The notes: a model not told the origin generated them from the letters alone. A stretch of DNA of 34,725 bases from Elusimicrobiota bacterium (GCA_016194745.1 JACQBA010000006.1:1-34725), one strand, 5' to 3'. Shown: positions 26,073 to 34,197, counted from the stretch's first letter. Program-made: numbers and translations.

Positions 26073-27635
26073 TTAGGGCGTCGCGAGCTTCGGTCCCGCG
26101 AAGTACGCTTCCCAAAACTTCTTGATCGGCGCGGGCAATTTGACGAGCGCTAAAGAGTCCTTCACTTCCTTGCGCGCGGCGGCGTCGACGCCGGCGAAGA
26201 TCTGGTCCCCGATCTCCTGGACGTCGGCGGGGCCGGCGCGGCCCAGCGCGTCGGCCACCGCGAGCGCCGACCTCTCGCCGCCTTCTTCGATATTCAGAGT
26301 GGTTTTCACCAGCGAGGCGACGCCCTCGGTCTTCTTGTAGTCGGCGTAGGCGCCGAAGAGCGCGTGCTTGTCGAGCTTCCATGCCTCCTTCACTTCGCCG
26401 TCGGTCAGGTCGGGACGCGCGCCGGTGAGCGTCAGGGCGGCGCGCTTGATCTCCGGCTCGATCACGTGCTTCTTGAGCGCGCTCCACGCCGCCGCCGTTC
26501 CGCCGTTTTGCAGCATCTCCCAGATGTCGCCGCGCAGCACGTCCTTCGCGAACTTGAGATCGATGCGGGCCATCGGGATTGCGCGCTGCCGGAGTATGCG
26601 GGTCTCATCGATTGCGCGGAGGTTGTCGGCTACGGTAGAGTCCCACGTCGTCTTGTCCTTCGCCGTGTACCAGTTGTGCACCTCGTCGCGGTAGTGCTTC
26701 CCGGCGGCAGCCGAGCGTTTCGACGCGGCCCCCCTGTCCTCGGCAAGCGTCTCGACCTGCCGCAGGCGGGTCTCCAGGTCGGCCGGAGGGGCCGCGGGGC
26801 GATGCCCCTTGGCGTTCGCCACGGCCTCGTCCGCGCGGGTCACCGCGAGCTTCAAATCGAGGTTCCCGGTCGCCCCCTGCAGCCAATAGAGATCGGTAGC
26901 CTCTTTGTGCACGTCGCAGCAAGGCTCTCGCGAGAGCGCCGAGCTTGACGCTTCGGCGTACCTTTCCACGTCCTTGCGCGAGATCCCTCCGAAGTACACG
27001 TAGACGCGCTGCTTGGCGTCCAGCGCCCATTCGCGGTGCAGACGCGAGGCGGTCGACGGACCCTTCTGCTTGAACACGAAGTCCTCGCGAAACGCCTTGA
27101 GGCGGTTCGCCTCGGCGGTGATCGTCCGCTCCTCCGAGCGGGCCGCGTCGCGCGCGTCCCGGACGTTCGGGGCGAGGCTGGTGGCGACGTCGATATTGGC
27201 GAACCTCGGAACGTAGAACGTTTCATGGATATCCATCTCGTAGGCCGCCTGCGCGTCGTAGTGGACGGCCTGCGCGTTGAGCACCGCGATGTCGCGCGAC
27301 AGGTGGGTATACGCGTGGCCCAGCGTTTCGCTGAATTCGGCGTCGGTGGCTACGGGCTGCTTGGCGAAATAGCTCTGGACCAGCCCCCGCTCGATGAGGC
27401 TGTTCCAACGGCGGCGCTGCAGGACTCCCGGAGACGCGGGCGCCGGAGCGCCGCCTCCTCCTCCCCCGCCGATGCATCGCGGCGGGTTCGGTACCGCGGT
27501 GCCTCCTTGGCAGGCGCAGGCGGCCTGAAATTGCGACCAGTTGGAACAGCAGTTGTCCCAACAGCCGGCCGCGGCGATCCCGGCGACGGCGGCCGTCAGG
27601 AAGGCTGCCGCATGGAGCGAGCGTACGCGAAACAT
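26073..27635 (-). CDS. Putative lipoprotein with helical body, unknown function
   Basis: The 520-aa protein has a type II-like signal (residues 1-24, AAAGC) followed by a Cys-rich stretch (GCWDNCC, ACACQGG), a run of seven glycines (about 58-64) and a linker. The rest (about 80-520) is mostly charged helix with coiled-coil-like heptads and no recognisable catalytic motif. A TAAAAC box lies 7 nt before ATG 27635. The gene runs in the same direction as the subtilase-like gene 77 nt downstream and may be co-transcribed with it. The family is not recognised. An out-of-frame ATG at 27639 gives no credible protein. Confidence 0.7.
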   Translation of the reverse strand: MFRVRSLHAAAFLTAAVAGIAAAGCWDNCCSNWSQFQAACACQGGTAVPNPPRCIGGGGGGGAPAPASPGVLQRRRWNSLIERGLVQSYFAKQPVATDAEFSETLGHAYTHLSRDIAVLNAQAVHYDAQAAYEMDIHETFYVPRFANIDVATSLAPNVRDARDAARSEERTITAEANRLKAFREDFVFKQKGPSTASRLHREWALDAKQRVYVYFGGISRKDVERYAEASSSALSREPCCDVHKEATDLYWLQGATGNLDLKLAVTRADEAVANAKGHRPAAPPADLETRLRQVETLAEDRGAASKRSAAAGKHYRDEVHNWYTAKDKTTWDSTVADNLRAIDETRILRQRAIPMARIDLKFAKDVLRGDIWEMLQNGGTAAAWSALKKHVIEPEIKRAALTLTGARPDLTDGEVKEAWKLDKHALFGAYADYKKTEGVASLVKTTLNIEEGGERSALAVADALGRAGPADVQEIGDQIFAGVDAAARKEVKDSLALVKLPAPIKKFWEAYFAGPKLATP

Positions 27636-27642
27636 GCATGTC

Positions 27643-27648
27643 GTTTTA
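27643..27648 (-). promoter_or_regulatory. -10 box for the 27635 lipoprotein gene (leaderless)
   Basis: The minus strand reads TAAAAC ending 7 nt before ATG 27635. No Shine-Dalgarno sequence is present. Confidence 0.5.
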
Positions 27649-27691
27649 GCAAATCGAGCGACCCATGGCCCGGGTCCCAATGACCTATTTG

Positions 27692-27738
27692 AGAATGCCC
27701 GGAAGCCCCAACCGCGGCGATCCGGATCCCGGCATTCT
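27692..27738. repeat. Inverted repeat in the divergent region before the 27765 gene
   Basis: AGAATGCC (27692-27699) and GGCATTCT (27731-27738) are perfectly complementary 8-mers 31 nt apart. They could form a long-looped hairpin in the leader of the 27765 gene or be paired operator half-sites between the two divergent genes. Confidence 0.4.
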
Positions 27739-27764
27739 TGGAGCGGAGGGAGAGAGGTATCGCA

Positions 27765-28352
27765 ATGAAGCAGTTCTTCCTCGCCTTGGCGCTGCCGCTG
27801 TCCTGCCCGAGCGCCTTCGCCGCCGTCTGCCAGCAGCATGCCGAAGGAAGTCAGGCCTACCGGGACTGTCTGACAGCCGAAGTGGACCGGGTCTTGGGAC
27901 GCACCGATCAGGCCGCGAGCCAGCCCCTCACCACGGAACGCCGGATGGTCGGGCGCGTCAGGATCGACGCCGGTTTCACGGTGAACGACGCCGAACAGAT
28001 CGCCGAGGGGCTCAAGTCCACCGGCGGAGACAGGTTCGACAACCAGCGCTTCCTGATCATCGTGGCTCCCGCGGTCCACCCAGAAATCTACAACCCGCCG
28101 GTAGTCCAACTCTTCAGTCGCGACGCACTCGACCAGCCGTTCAGACCCGTCAGCATTGCGTTCGACATCAACAATCTCGCGGACGTGATCAAGACCGTCG
28201 CCTGGAACCAGGAATGGCGCTGGGTGATCACCTGGGCAAGAAAATGGAAAGCCGGCGCCGACAACGCGCGCGCGTTCAAGGAGGCCGGACAGCTGCTGTC
28301 CCAATATCAGGCGATCGCGGACCGCGCTTTGCCCAAGATCACCCCGCCCTGA
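27765..28352 (+). CDS. Secreted hypothetical protein
   Basis: The 195-aa protein has a signal peptide (about 1-21) and two Cys in the first mature residues (VCQQHAEGSQAYRDC), probably a disulfide. The rest is a mixed alpha/beta domain with strands around RVRIDAGF and RFLIIVAPAVHP and a helical C-terminus. I recognise no family. ATG 27765 is preferred over an in-frame ATG at 27738 because it begins the signal sequence and has AGAGAGG 7 nt upstream. Confidence 0.68.
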   Translation: MKQFFLALALPLSCPSAFAAVCQQHAEGSQAYRDCLTAEVDRVLGRTDQAASQPLTTERRMVGRVRIDAGFTVNDAEQIAEGLKSTGGDRFDNQRFLIIVAPAVHPEIYNPPVVQLFSRDALDQPFRPVSIAFDINNLADVIKTVAWNQEWRWVITWARKWKAGADNARAFKEAGQLLSQYQAIADRALPKITPP

Positions 28353-28405
28353 CGCGGGGAGGCCGATTGACGAAAAATTGAGTGGCTGCACGCGCCGGCC
28401 TTCAT

Positions 28406-28411
28406 TAGAAT
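28406..28411 (+). promoter_or_regulatory. -10 box for the NTF2-like gene at 28418
   Basis: TAGAAT ends 6 nt before ATG 28418. Transcription starting near 28418 would support either a leaderless start there or a Shine-Dalgarno-led start at 28445. Confidence 0.6.
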
Positions 28412-28417
28412 TCCTGC

Positions 28418-29029
28418 ATGGTCTCAAACTCTAATGGAGGATTTATGCTCGGGGTATTGGTCGGCAGCTCGGCTCTCATAGGCTTGTTGATGATTCAGGC
28501 GCAAGCGGTCGATCATTCCGCCGACCGCATGGAGAGCAGCTCTTCCGTATCGGACTTGGTCTTGGCCGCGCAAGCTCTCCCGAGCGGCCGGTCTCCTCAG
28601 AATGCCGACGAGACCGCCATCCGCGGGATCATCGCGGCATGGTACCAGGGGTGGGAGAGAAACCGGACTCAGCGCGGCCGAGAGCCGGAGAACGCCGCGG
28701 CGATCGCGCAGGACTACGCCGTCGACGCGGATCGGATCAACGCGTTCGGCGCTCGCCTGAAGGGACGGGAAGCGATCGAGGACTTCCTGACCCGGCTGTT
28801 TCAAGAGCCCGGCACCCAGTCGATGGAGCGAACGCCGATGCGGCTCGAGATACGCTTCGTCCGACCGGACGCGGCGGTCGTGCTGACCTACGACGAGTCG
28901 ACGGGCCAACGAAGGCAGGACGATACCGATCTAGGCCCGCGTAAGACGCATTGCCTGCGCGTGCTCTCCAGAGCTTCCGGCCGATGGGAGATCGTCACCC
29001 ACATGACCATGGACGAAAAGGAGTGGTAG
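28418..29029 (+). CDS. Exported SnoaL/DUF4440-type NTF2-like protein
   Basis: The 203-aa protein has a hydrophobic export segment (about 10-30) and a cone-shaped NTF2-like domain (about 62-203). The domain has the usual opening helix ADETAIRGIIAAWYQGWERN, a loop of positive and acidic residues, and GRWEIVTHMTMD as a closing strand. Such domains bind small ligands or catalyse simple rearrangements, and exported ones are mostly uncharacterised. Two starts are possible: ATG 28418 (leaderless, 6 nt after TAGAAT) and in-frame ATG 28445, which has GGAGG 4 nt upstream and begins directly at the signal peptide. The 3' end is 5 nt from the convergent gene's stop. Confidence 0.75.
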   Translation: MVSNSNGGFMLGVLVGSSALIGLLMIQAQAVDHSADRMESSSSVSDLVLAAQALPSGRSPQNADETAIRGIIAAWYQGWERNRTQRGREPENAAAIAQDYAVDADRINAFGARLKGREAIEDFLTRLFQEPGTQSMERTPMRLEIRFVRPDAAVVLTYDESTGQRRQDDTDLGPRKTHCLRVLSRASGRWEIVTHMTMDEKEW

Positions 29030-29034
29030 GGTCC

Positions 29035-29502
29035 TTAGGACGTAAAGCAATTGCTTTGCTTCTTGAACTCGACCGATCCCATCAGCTCGACGACCTTCCG
29101 GGATGACCTCTGTGCGATGCGTGTCCTTTCCTCGCGAGGAAGCCCCGCGAACTCGGCCGACCCCGGAGAAATGCCGCCGTCAAACAGCGATTCGTCTTGG
29201 GACGCGGTGAGCTGCCCGTAGCGCTTGGCAGCCGCCTCCACCCTGTCTATCTGTTCGGCCTGCAGGAATAGCGCGGAATCCGCAATCCTCTTCCCATCGT
29301 TCGGCGACCACACCACCGCTGAGTCGTTGAAGCGCAAGAACCGGTAGCCTCCGCAGGAGTCGTTCTTCATTCTCTGAATGAATCCGTCCGCCAGCATGCG
29401 CTCCGCGATAGGCCCGTCCTTGATGCCGGGGTCTTGAGCGGACCCGAATACGACGCAGGCGAAAGATGCGACGAGGGGCAGGAGGATCGATCCAGGCTTC
29501 AT
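29035..29502 (-). CDS. Secreted small hypothetical protein
   Basis: The 155-aa protein has a signal peptide (MKPGSILLPLVASFACVVFGSA, about 1-22). The mature domain has Cys near residue 50 (NDSCGGYRFLRF) and another near the C-terminus (SNCFTS), plausibly a disulfide joining the ends. I recognise no family. A TACAAT box lies 7 nt before ATG 29502, which together with the signal peptide fixes the start; a longer reading has no export signal. It is divergent from nagZ. Confidence 0.68.
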   Translation of the reverse strand: MKPGSILLPLVASFACVVFGSAQDPGIKDGPIAERMLADGFIQRMKNDSCGGYRFLRFNDSAVVWSPNDGKRIADSALFLQAEQIDRVEAAAKRYGQLTASQDESLFDGGISPGSAEFAGLPREERTRIAQRSSRKVVELMGSVEFKKQSNCFTS

Positions 29503-29509
29503 TACGTCT

Positions 29510-29515
29510 ATTGTA
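29510..29515 (-). promoter_or_regulatory. -10 box for the 29502 gene (leaderless)
   Basis: The minus strand reads TACAAT ending 7 nt before ATG 29502. A GGAGG lies further upstream, too far to serve this ATG. Confidence 0.6.
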
Positions 29516-29689
29516 CTCCTCCGGCGTGGTAAAGTTCCCCAGGAAATGTGTACTTTTATCCTACGCGTCGCCGCGTTCGAAATCGAGTGAGCGGCTCGAC
29601 AAGCCACCGAACAGGAAACATGTTTTCACGATCGAAAGCACCGGTCCTTTCCTGTCTAAAAGCCTCTTACAACACGCTGAGAAGAACGC

Positions 29690-29695
29690 TAGAAT
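29690..29695 (+). promoter_or_regulatory. -10 box for nagZ (leaderless)
   Basis: TAGAAT ends 7 nt before ATG 29703 with no Shine-Dalgarno sequence between. Confidence 0.6.
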
Positions 29696-29702
29696 TGGAT
29701 TG

Positions 29703-30950
29703 ATGACAAGCTTGAGCGCCGGCGGGCGATTCCTCGTGATGGGAGTGCCGGAGACCTTGGATTCGGCGGCCCGCAGGGCGATTCGCGAGATGCAGCCCGG
29801 CGGCTTCATCCTCTTCGGCCGCAATATCGGCTTGCCGCCCATTCCCGACGCGGAAGGACGTACGGGCGAGCCCGGCAAGGCGCGCGACCTCCGCGCTCTC
29901 CTAGACGAGCTGCGCACGCTGGTCGAGCACGAGCCGGTCGTATGCATCGACCAGGAGGGGGGACGCGTCTCCCGCCTGCGCGGGCTCGCGGGCGGCGCCG
30001 AGCCGCCGACGGCGCGCTCGCTCGCCGAGACGGGCGACGCCGCGGCGATCCGCCGTCACGGCCGCCTCACCGGACGTCTCTTGCGGCTGTTCGGCATCAA
30101 CCTCGATCTCTGCCCCGTGCTAGACGTGGCCTACGACCACTCGGCCGACAACTCGGTGCAGAACCGTTGCTGGGGCGAGACGCCGGAGGAAGTCGCGCGG
30201 AATGCGGCCTCGTTCAATCGGGCTCTGCGGGCGGAGGGCGTGCTGTCGTGCGGCAAGCACTTCCCGGGATATAGCCGCGCGTCGGTCGACCCGCACATCG
30301 AGCTGCCGGTCATCCGGGAGCCGCGGGCCGTCTTCGAGAAAGATTGGCTTCCCTACCGGCGCCTGATTAAGGACGTGGACTTCATCATGACCGCGATCGG
30401 GCTCTATCCTACGCTCGACTCCTCGGGGCTACCCGGGACGGTCTCCGAACGGATCCTGTCCATCCTCCGAGAGGAACTCGGTTTCGCCGGGTGGGTCATC
30501 ACCGACGACCTCGACATGGGCGCGCTGACGCGGCACGTCGGGCTCGAGGAAGCGGTACAGCGCGCGGTGAGCGCCGGGACGGACCACGTGCTGATCTGCC
30601 ACGACCTCGCGCGGATGACGCTGGCTGCGGAGGCGATCGCCCGGCTGCCCGTCTCCGTGCTGAAGGCCGGCCGGCGGCGGCTCGAGAAGCTCGAGCGGCG
30701 CCTGCCGAAGACCGGCCGCTTCTCCATGAAGGCCTTCGACGAGATCAACGATGCGATCCGGAAGTTGCGCGAGGAGGTCCTCGGCCCCGGCGCCCCGGCC
30801 TTCACCCCCGGGAGGAGCAAGATCAGTCCCGTCGAGGCCGCCCTGCTTTCGCCCGTCAATACCGTCGGCGACCGGACCTCCGGAGCCCCCGCCGAGTACC
30901 GCTTGCCTGCGCGTACTTCCGCGACGCCCAAAGGGCCGACCCCGTGTTGA
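29703..30950 (+). CDS. nagZ: Glycoside hydrolase family 3 beta-N-acetylhexosaminidase
   Basis: The 415-aa GH3 enzyme has DQEGGRV (83-89), the KHFPGY motif (185-190) and the NagZ-type general acid loop with the Asp196-Pro-His198 dyad. The nucleophile is Asp268 in ITDDLDMGA. It has no signal peptide, so it is cytoplasmic and probably cleaves GlcNAc from anhydromuropeptides in peptidoglycan recycling. The first about 340 residues cover the whole catalytic barrel; the last 70 form a basic and then Pro/Ser-rich tail with no known domain. The start follows from the TAGAAT box 7 nt upstream and from the family N-terminus. Confidence 0.92.
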   Translation: MTSLSAGGRFLVMGVPETLDSAARRAIREMQPGGFILFGRNIGLPPIPDAEGRTGEPGKARDLRALLDELRTLVEHEPVVCIDQEGGRVSRLRGLAGGAEPPTARSLAETGDAAAIRRHGRLTGRLLRLFGINLDLCPVLDVAYDHSADNSVQNRCWGETPEEVARNAASFNRALRAEGVLSCGKHFPGYSRASVDPHIELPVIREPRAVFEKDWLPYRRLIKDVDFIMTAIGLYPTLDSSGLPGTVSERILSILREELGFAGWVITDDLDMGALTRHVGLEEAVQRAVSAGTDHVLICHDLARMTLAAEAIARLPVSVLKAGRRRLEKLERRLPKTGRFSMKAFDEINDAIRKLREEVLGPGAPAFTPGRSKISPVEAALLSPVNTVGDRTSGAPAEYRLPARTSATPKGPTPC

Positions 30951-31072
30951 GCCTTAAGTCATAGAATCCGGGTTCCGTGCGGCCCTGCAGCCGCGACCTC
31001 AGGCGGTGCATAACGGCCGCATATGACTATCGCATCGATGCTGATCGCCGGTGGAAAGCCGCGGCAGCTGAA
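30951..31072. other. Short intergenic stretch after nagZ
   Basis: A TAGAAT (30962-30967) with a GTG 9 nt downstream starts a 106-codon plus-strand frame that lies antisense to the FKBP remnant and looks random. I see no convincing gene or terminator. Confidence 0.4.
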
Positions 31073-31282
31073 TTATTCGAAGAGCAGGCCGGCAAGCGGC
31101 CCGCTGTATCGCCTGAATTGCGACCTTACCGGTTTGCCGTACGTCCAGTGGACGCGGACCGTATCCGTCGCCGTAGGCGCGGCGCCGGTCCCTTCCTTGA
31201 TCGGGACGAAGACGAGCCCGGAATCGGGCTTCTTCGCTCCTGTCGAGAAGTCGCGCGGGCTCCATTTCCGGGCCGGCACCAT
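31073..31282 (-). pseudogene. Truncated FKBP-type peptidyl-prolyl isomerase remnant
   Basis: The 69 residues contain an FKBP N-terminal strand set: GLVFVPIKEGTGAAP followed by DTVRVHWTYGK, matching the G-L-x-y...EGTG..P...V.VHYxG pattern. Immediately after this the similarity ends, and about 22 unrelated residues lead to a stop. The ligand-binding FDSS, E-x-V-I-x-G-W and PxxxxYG parts are missing from all frames downstream, so it cannot be an active isomerase. A TATACT box 8 nt before the ATG suggests it is still transcribed. It is best explained as a 3' deletion relic, though a small expressed peptide cannot be excluded. Confidence 0.55.
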
Positions 31283-31290
31283 GGCAGATT

Positions 31291-31298
31291 AGTATAAT
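31291..31298. promoter_or_regulatory. Overlapping bidirectional -10 box AGTATAAT
   Basis: The eight bases hold TATAAT on the plus strand (31293-31298) and TATACT on the minus strand (31296-31291). Each is exactly 8 nt from its own start codon (ATG 31307 and ATG 31282). Confidence 0.6.
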
Positions 31299-31306
31299 GC
31301 GCACGG

Positions 31307-32356
31307 ATGAAGGCACAGACCAGCTTCGAGATGGACGGGCCCGCGTCGGCGGACGACGGGATATTCGGGCTGCCAGGCTCGGAAAGAGCCGCTCGACTCG
31401 TCTACCTCCCGGTACCATGGGAGGTCACGACCTCCTACGGCGGAGGCACCTCGAACGGGCCGTCCGCGATCCGAGAGGCCAGCCCGCAGCTCGACCTCTA
31501 CGACGAGGAGGTGGAGCGCCCCTACGCTGCGGGCCTCTACATGCGCCGCGAGTCGGCGCGGGTGCGCCGGTGGAACTTTGAAGCGAAAATGGCGGCCCAA
31601 TCCGTGATCGCTTCCCTGACCGCCGGCAAGAAGGCCTCTCCCAAGGCGCTCTCGACCGTCAATGCCTTCGGAGACAAGCTCAACGCCTGGGTGTACGAGG
31701 AGACGCGCGGCATCATCGCGGCAGGCAAGGTCCCCGCGCTGATCGGCGGCGACCACTCGACGCCTTACGGCGCGATCCGTGCCGCAGTCGAGAAGTGGCC
31801 CGGGCTCGGCCTGCTCCATTTCGACGCCCACCACGATACGCGCGAGGCTTACGAGGGATTCACCTGGTCGCACGCGTCGATCTTCTTCAACGTGATGCGG
31901 CGCCTGCCCGTGAGGAAGATCGTGCAGGTCGGCATCCGCGACTATTCGGCGGCCGAGCGCGCGTTCTGCCGGAACCTCAAGGACCGCTGCGCCGTCTTCT
32001 ACGATGAGGATTTGAAGCGCCGCCGCTTTTCGGGCGAACCCTTCCACACCACGGCGCGCGAGATCGTGTCGGAGCTGCCGTCGGACGTCTGGGTCACCTT
32101 CGACATCGACGGGCTCGACCCGAGGTACTGTCCCGGAACGGGGACGCCGGTGCCCGGCGGCCTCGAGTTCTCCGAGGCGAACCACATCCTGCGCACGCTC
32201 GTGGCCTCCAAGCGCCGCATCGTCGGCTTCGATTTGAACGAAGTCGCGCCTCTCAAGGGCAGCGAGTGGGACGCCAACGTGGGCGCGCGGCTCCTATATA
32301 AAATGACCGCGTGGACGCTCGCCTCCCAGGGGCTCGCAAAGTCTTCCCTTCGCTAG
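31307..32356 (+). CDS. Agmatinase/arginase-family ureohydrolase
   Basis: The 349-aa enzyme has all ureohydrolase metal motifs: GGDHS (147-151), DAHHD (173-177), a nearby Ser-His (188-189), and DIDGLDP (266-272) followed by GFDLNEVAP. These bind the two Mn(II) ions that activate water to release urea or a related product from a guanidino compound. The long N-terminal part and the insert near 80-130 suggest the longer agmatinase-like subgroup rather than classical SpeB. Agmatinase, guanidinobutyrase or guanidinase are all possible, and the substrate cannot be read from the sequence. The product is cytoplasmic and the gene is leaderless, with TATAAT 8 nt upstream. Confidence 0.9.
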   Translation: MKAQTSFEMDGPASADDGIFGLPGSERAARLVYLPVPWEVTTSYGGGTSNGPSAIREASPQLDLYDEEVERPYAAGLYMRRESARVRRWNFEAKMAAQSVIASLTAGKKASPKALSTVNAFGDKLNAWVYEETRGIIAAGKVPALIGGDHSTPYGAIRAAVEKWPGLGLLHFDAHHDTREAYEGFTWSHASIFFNVMRRLPVRKIVQVGIRDYSAAERAFCRNLKDRCAVFYDEDLKRRRFSGEPFHTTAREIVSELPSDVWVTFDIDGLDPRYCPGTGTPVPGGLEFSEANHILRTLVASKRRIVGFDLNEVAPLKGSEWDANVGARLLYKMTAWTLASQGLAKSSLR

Positions 32357-32467
32357 TTTTCGACGCGCAAGTCACTATGGTCGAACAGACAGTAGGCGAG
32401 CGCCGGCACAGAACTCGCACAGAATCCGCTCAGGCACATCACAACTGGGTCCGGCACCCTTTAGAGT

Positions 32468-32905
32468 ATGAACGCGATTTCCCACGCAATCGCCTGGACG
32501 GCCCTGGTGCTGCTCGCGGCAGGAGCCTCGCCCGCCCGCGCTAACGGCGAGTGGGAGGTACCGCCTCCGGTCGGCCAGGGGCAAGAGGTGCCCCCGACTC
32601 CGCCCGCCTGCACCCCCACCGGACAAAGGCCATCGTGCACGAATGGAGGTTGGGCGTATTGGGATGAATCGTCCTGCAAATATGTGTGCCCCGCCGGCAC
32701 CGCGCAAAATCCGCCACCCCCTCCGCCCCCGCCCCCGCCTCTACCACCTCCGCCGCCGCCCCCTCCGGCCTCCTACGAAACGTGCGCCATGGAAGACATG
32801 CAGTTGTATTGCACGACGCACCGGTGCGGCACCATCGATGTCATCCCAGACTCTCGATGCTTCGGAGGGTTCCGGTACAAGACCACCGGAACGCAGCCGC
32901 TGTAG
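32468..32905 (+). CDS. Secreted Cys-rich protein with polyproline linker, probably frameshifted
   Basis: The 145-aa reading has a signal peptide (about 1-25) and a Cys-rich module (CTPTG...CTNGG...SCKYVC). A polyproline linker of about 20 residues (bases 32711-32769) and a second Cys-rich module (ETCAMEDMQLYCTTHRCGT...) follow. The frame then stops at TAG 32903 while the coding look continues in other frames to 33078. The linker probably spaces two disulfide-bonded surface modules. A TAGAGT directly precedes the ATG. I recognise no family. Confidence 0.6.
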   Translation: MNAISHAIAWTALVLLAAGASPARANGEWEVPPPVGQGQEVPPTPPACTPTGQRPSCTNGGWAYWDESSCKYVCPAGTAQNPPPPPPPPPPLPPPPPPPPASYETCAMEDMQLYCTTHRCGTIDVIPDSRCFGGFRYKTTGTQPL

Positions 32906-33078
32906 CGTCGCCTGCGCGTCCTCCCAATCTACGACGCTGCGGAATCTCCTACGAGATCCGGAACGGGCAGGACTGCTTCTTCACGGAGGGCAGCGAGTGG
33001 GGCGTGTGCTATTTCAGAAGCCAGCGCTGCCGCATCGTTCAGAGCCCTGCCGCCTGCTCGATCGTCTGTAATGACTAG
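32898..33078 (+). pseudogene. Out-of-frame C-terminal continuation of the 32468 gene
   Basis: Frame +3 from 32898 reads RCSVACASSQSTT. From about 32935, frame +1 reads RCGISYEIRNGQDC and continues with Cys-rich, Trp/Tyr-containing sequence to a stop at 33076-33078. Both fit the style of the upstream Cys modules, so two +1 shifts (near 32890-32900 and 32930-32936) seem to separate them from the first frame. Either the gene is decayed or the assembly has indels here. Confidence 0.5.
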
Positions 33079-33165
33079 ATTTTCCCAATTGCACGGCACC
33101 CCGGGCCAAAAAAGCTACCATCTCTACTCGTAGCCTCCCTAGATGCCTCGCCGATCCCGCAAGAG

Positions 33166-34197
33166 ATGATCCTCCTCCTTTCGATATTGCTTCGCTTGGT
33201 GCCTTGCGGATACGCGTCGGCCCACGAACCCGCCTCCGCTCATGCCGCATCGCCTAAAGCCGCGGCGGCTCCTTGCGAGCTCCGGAATCTCGACGCGGCC
33301 GAGCGGGACCTCACGCTGAAGGACACGGCCTTTCCCGAAAGCGGGACGCCATCCCGCGAACAGGCGATCGCGTTCGTGAATTCGTACTTTGCCGCGTGGA
33401 ACGAGGCGGCTGAGAGGTCCCGGTCGATCCGGCCCTCCCCGTTGACGGCGGCCGACACGGATCCGGTGACGGCGTTTCACAAGGAGAACGCCGAAACTTC
33501 CTTGGACGACCTCGCGGGCCGCGCTCCGCCGCACGGTCCATGGTCCCATGGTCCGCATCGGACGAGCTTCGTGAAGGACTCCCTGACGACGCTCCGCGGG
33601 AGCGTCAATAAGGCGGTATCGCTCTGCGTCCACGGCAACAAGATTCGGACGGCGTTCCGATACTACGTGCCGTTCATCGGCTTGTCCTATCCGCTGAACC
33701 GGGACAATCCCGATCCTGACGATGTCGCCGTCGACTCGCGAATGCTGGGGGAATACACCGTGGAGAGCCGAAAGATCGCCTCGGCGAAATTGACGTGCGA
33801 CTTCCACCGCTTCGGCGCGGGTGCCGCCCGGATCGACAACAGCGCTCTCGTCTACGCCTATGTCCAAGCATGGAACGCCCGCTCCGTCGACGCGGTGGTC
33901 GCGACTATGAAGGACGACGCCGTCTATGAAGATCCGTTCAGCGGTCCCGTGCGCGGCAAGCAGGCGATTAGGACCTACTTCAGCGGGCTCCTAAAGGAGT
34001 TTCCGAGCCTGAAGATGAGCATTCAGAAATACGTTCCGAAGGCCTCCCAGTGCCTTTCGGGCGAAGACAAGCCGGGAGTCTTGGGGATGCAGTACAGATC
34101 CGAGATCACCGACAGCACCGGGCGGAATCTCAATAACGAAGGGCTCGATTGCTTCACGTTCTCGGACGGCAAGATCCAGTCCATAAGAGCGTATTAG
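33166..34197 (+). CDS. Secreted NTF2-like protein, possibly two-domain
   Basis: The 343-aa protein has a signal peptide (about 1-20). The C-terminal part (222-343) is a SnoaL/NTF2-like domain: an opening helix ALVYAYVQAWNARSVDAVV, then AVYEDPFSGPVRGKQAIRTYF, and a closing FSDGKIQSIRAY strand. The N-terminal half has a similar opening helix (QAIAFVNSYFAAWNEAA, about 65-81), so it may be a diverged second NTF2 fold. Scattered Cys residues suit an exported protein. The start is uncertain: only a weak AAGAG lies before the ATG. It is the second exported NTF2-like protein in this region. Confidence 0.75.
   Translation: MILLLSILLRLVPCGYASAHEPASAHAASPKAAAAPCELRNLDAAERDLTLKDTAFPESGTPSREQAIAFVNSYFAAWNEAAERSRSIRPSPLTAADTDPVTAFHKENAETSLDDLAGRAPPHGPWSHGPHRTSFVKDSLTTLRGSVNKAVSLCVHGNKIRTAFRYYVPFIGLSYPLNRDNPDPDDVAVDSRMLGEYTVESRKIASAKLTCDFHRFGAGAARIDNSALVYAYVQAWNARSVDAVVATMKDDAVYEDPFSGPVRGKQAIRTYFSGLLKEFPSLKMSIQKYVPKASQCLSGEDKPGVLGMQYRSEITDSTGRNLNNEGLDCFTFSDGKIQSIRAY

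Noticed and set aside
30977..31297. A 106-codon GTG-started plus-strand frame after a TAGAAT box
   Set aside because: It is antisense to the FKBP remnant, Arg-rich and without any domain; the box may be chance or start an RNA, but nothing supports a gene.
32711..32769. Repetitive CCG/CCT tract, considered as a repeat array or CRISPR
   Set aside because: It is simply proline codons in a linker; no spacers or palindromic repeats are present.
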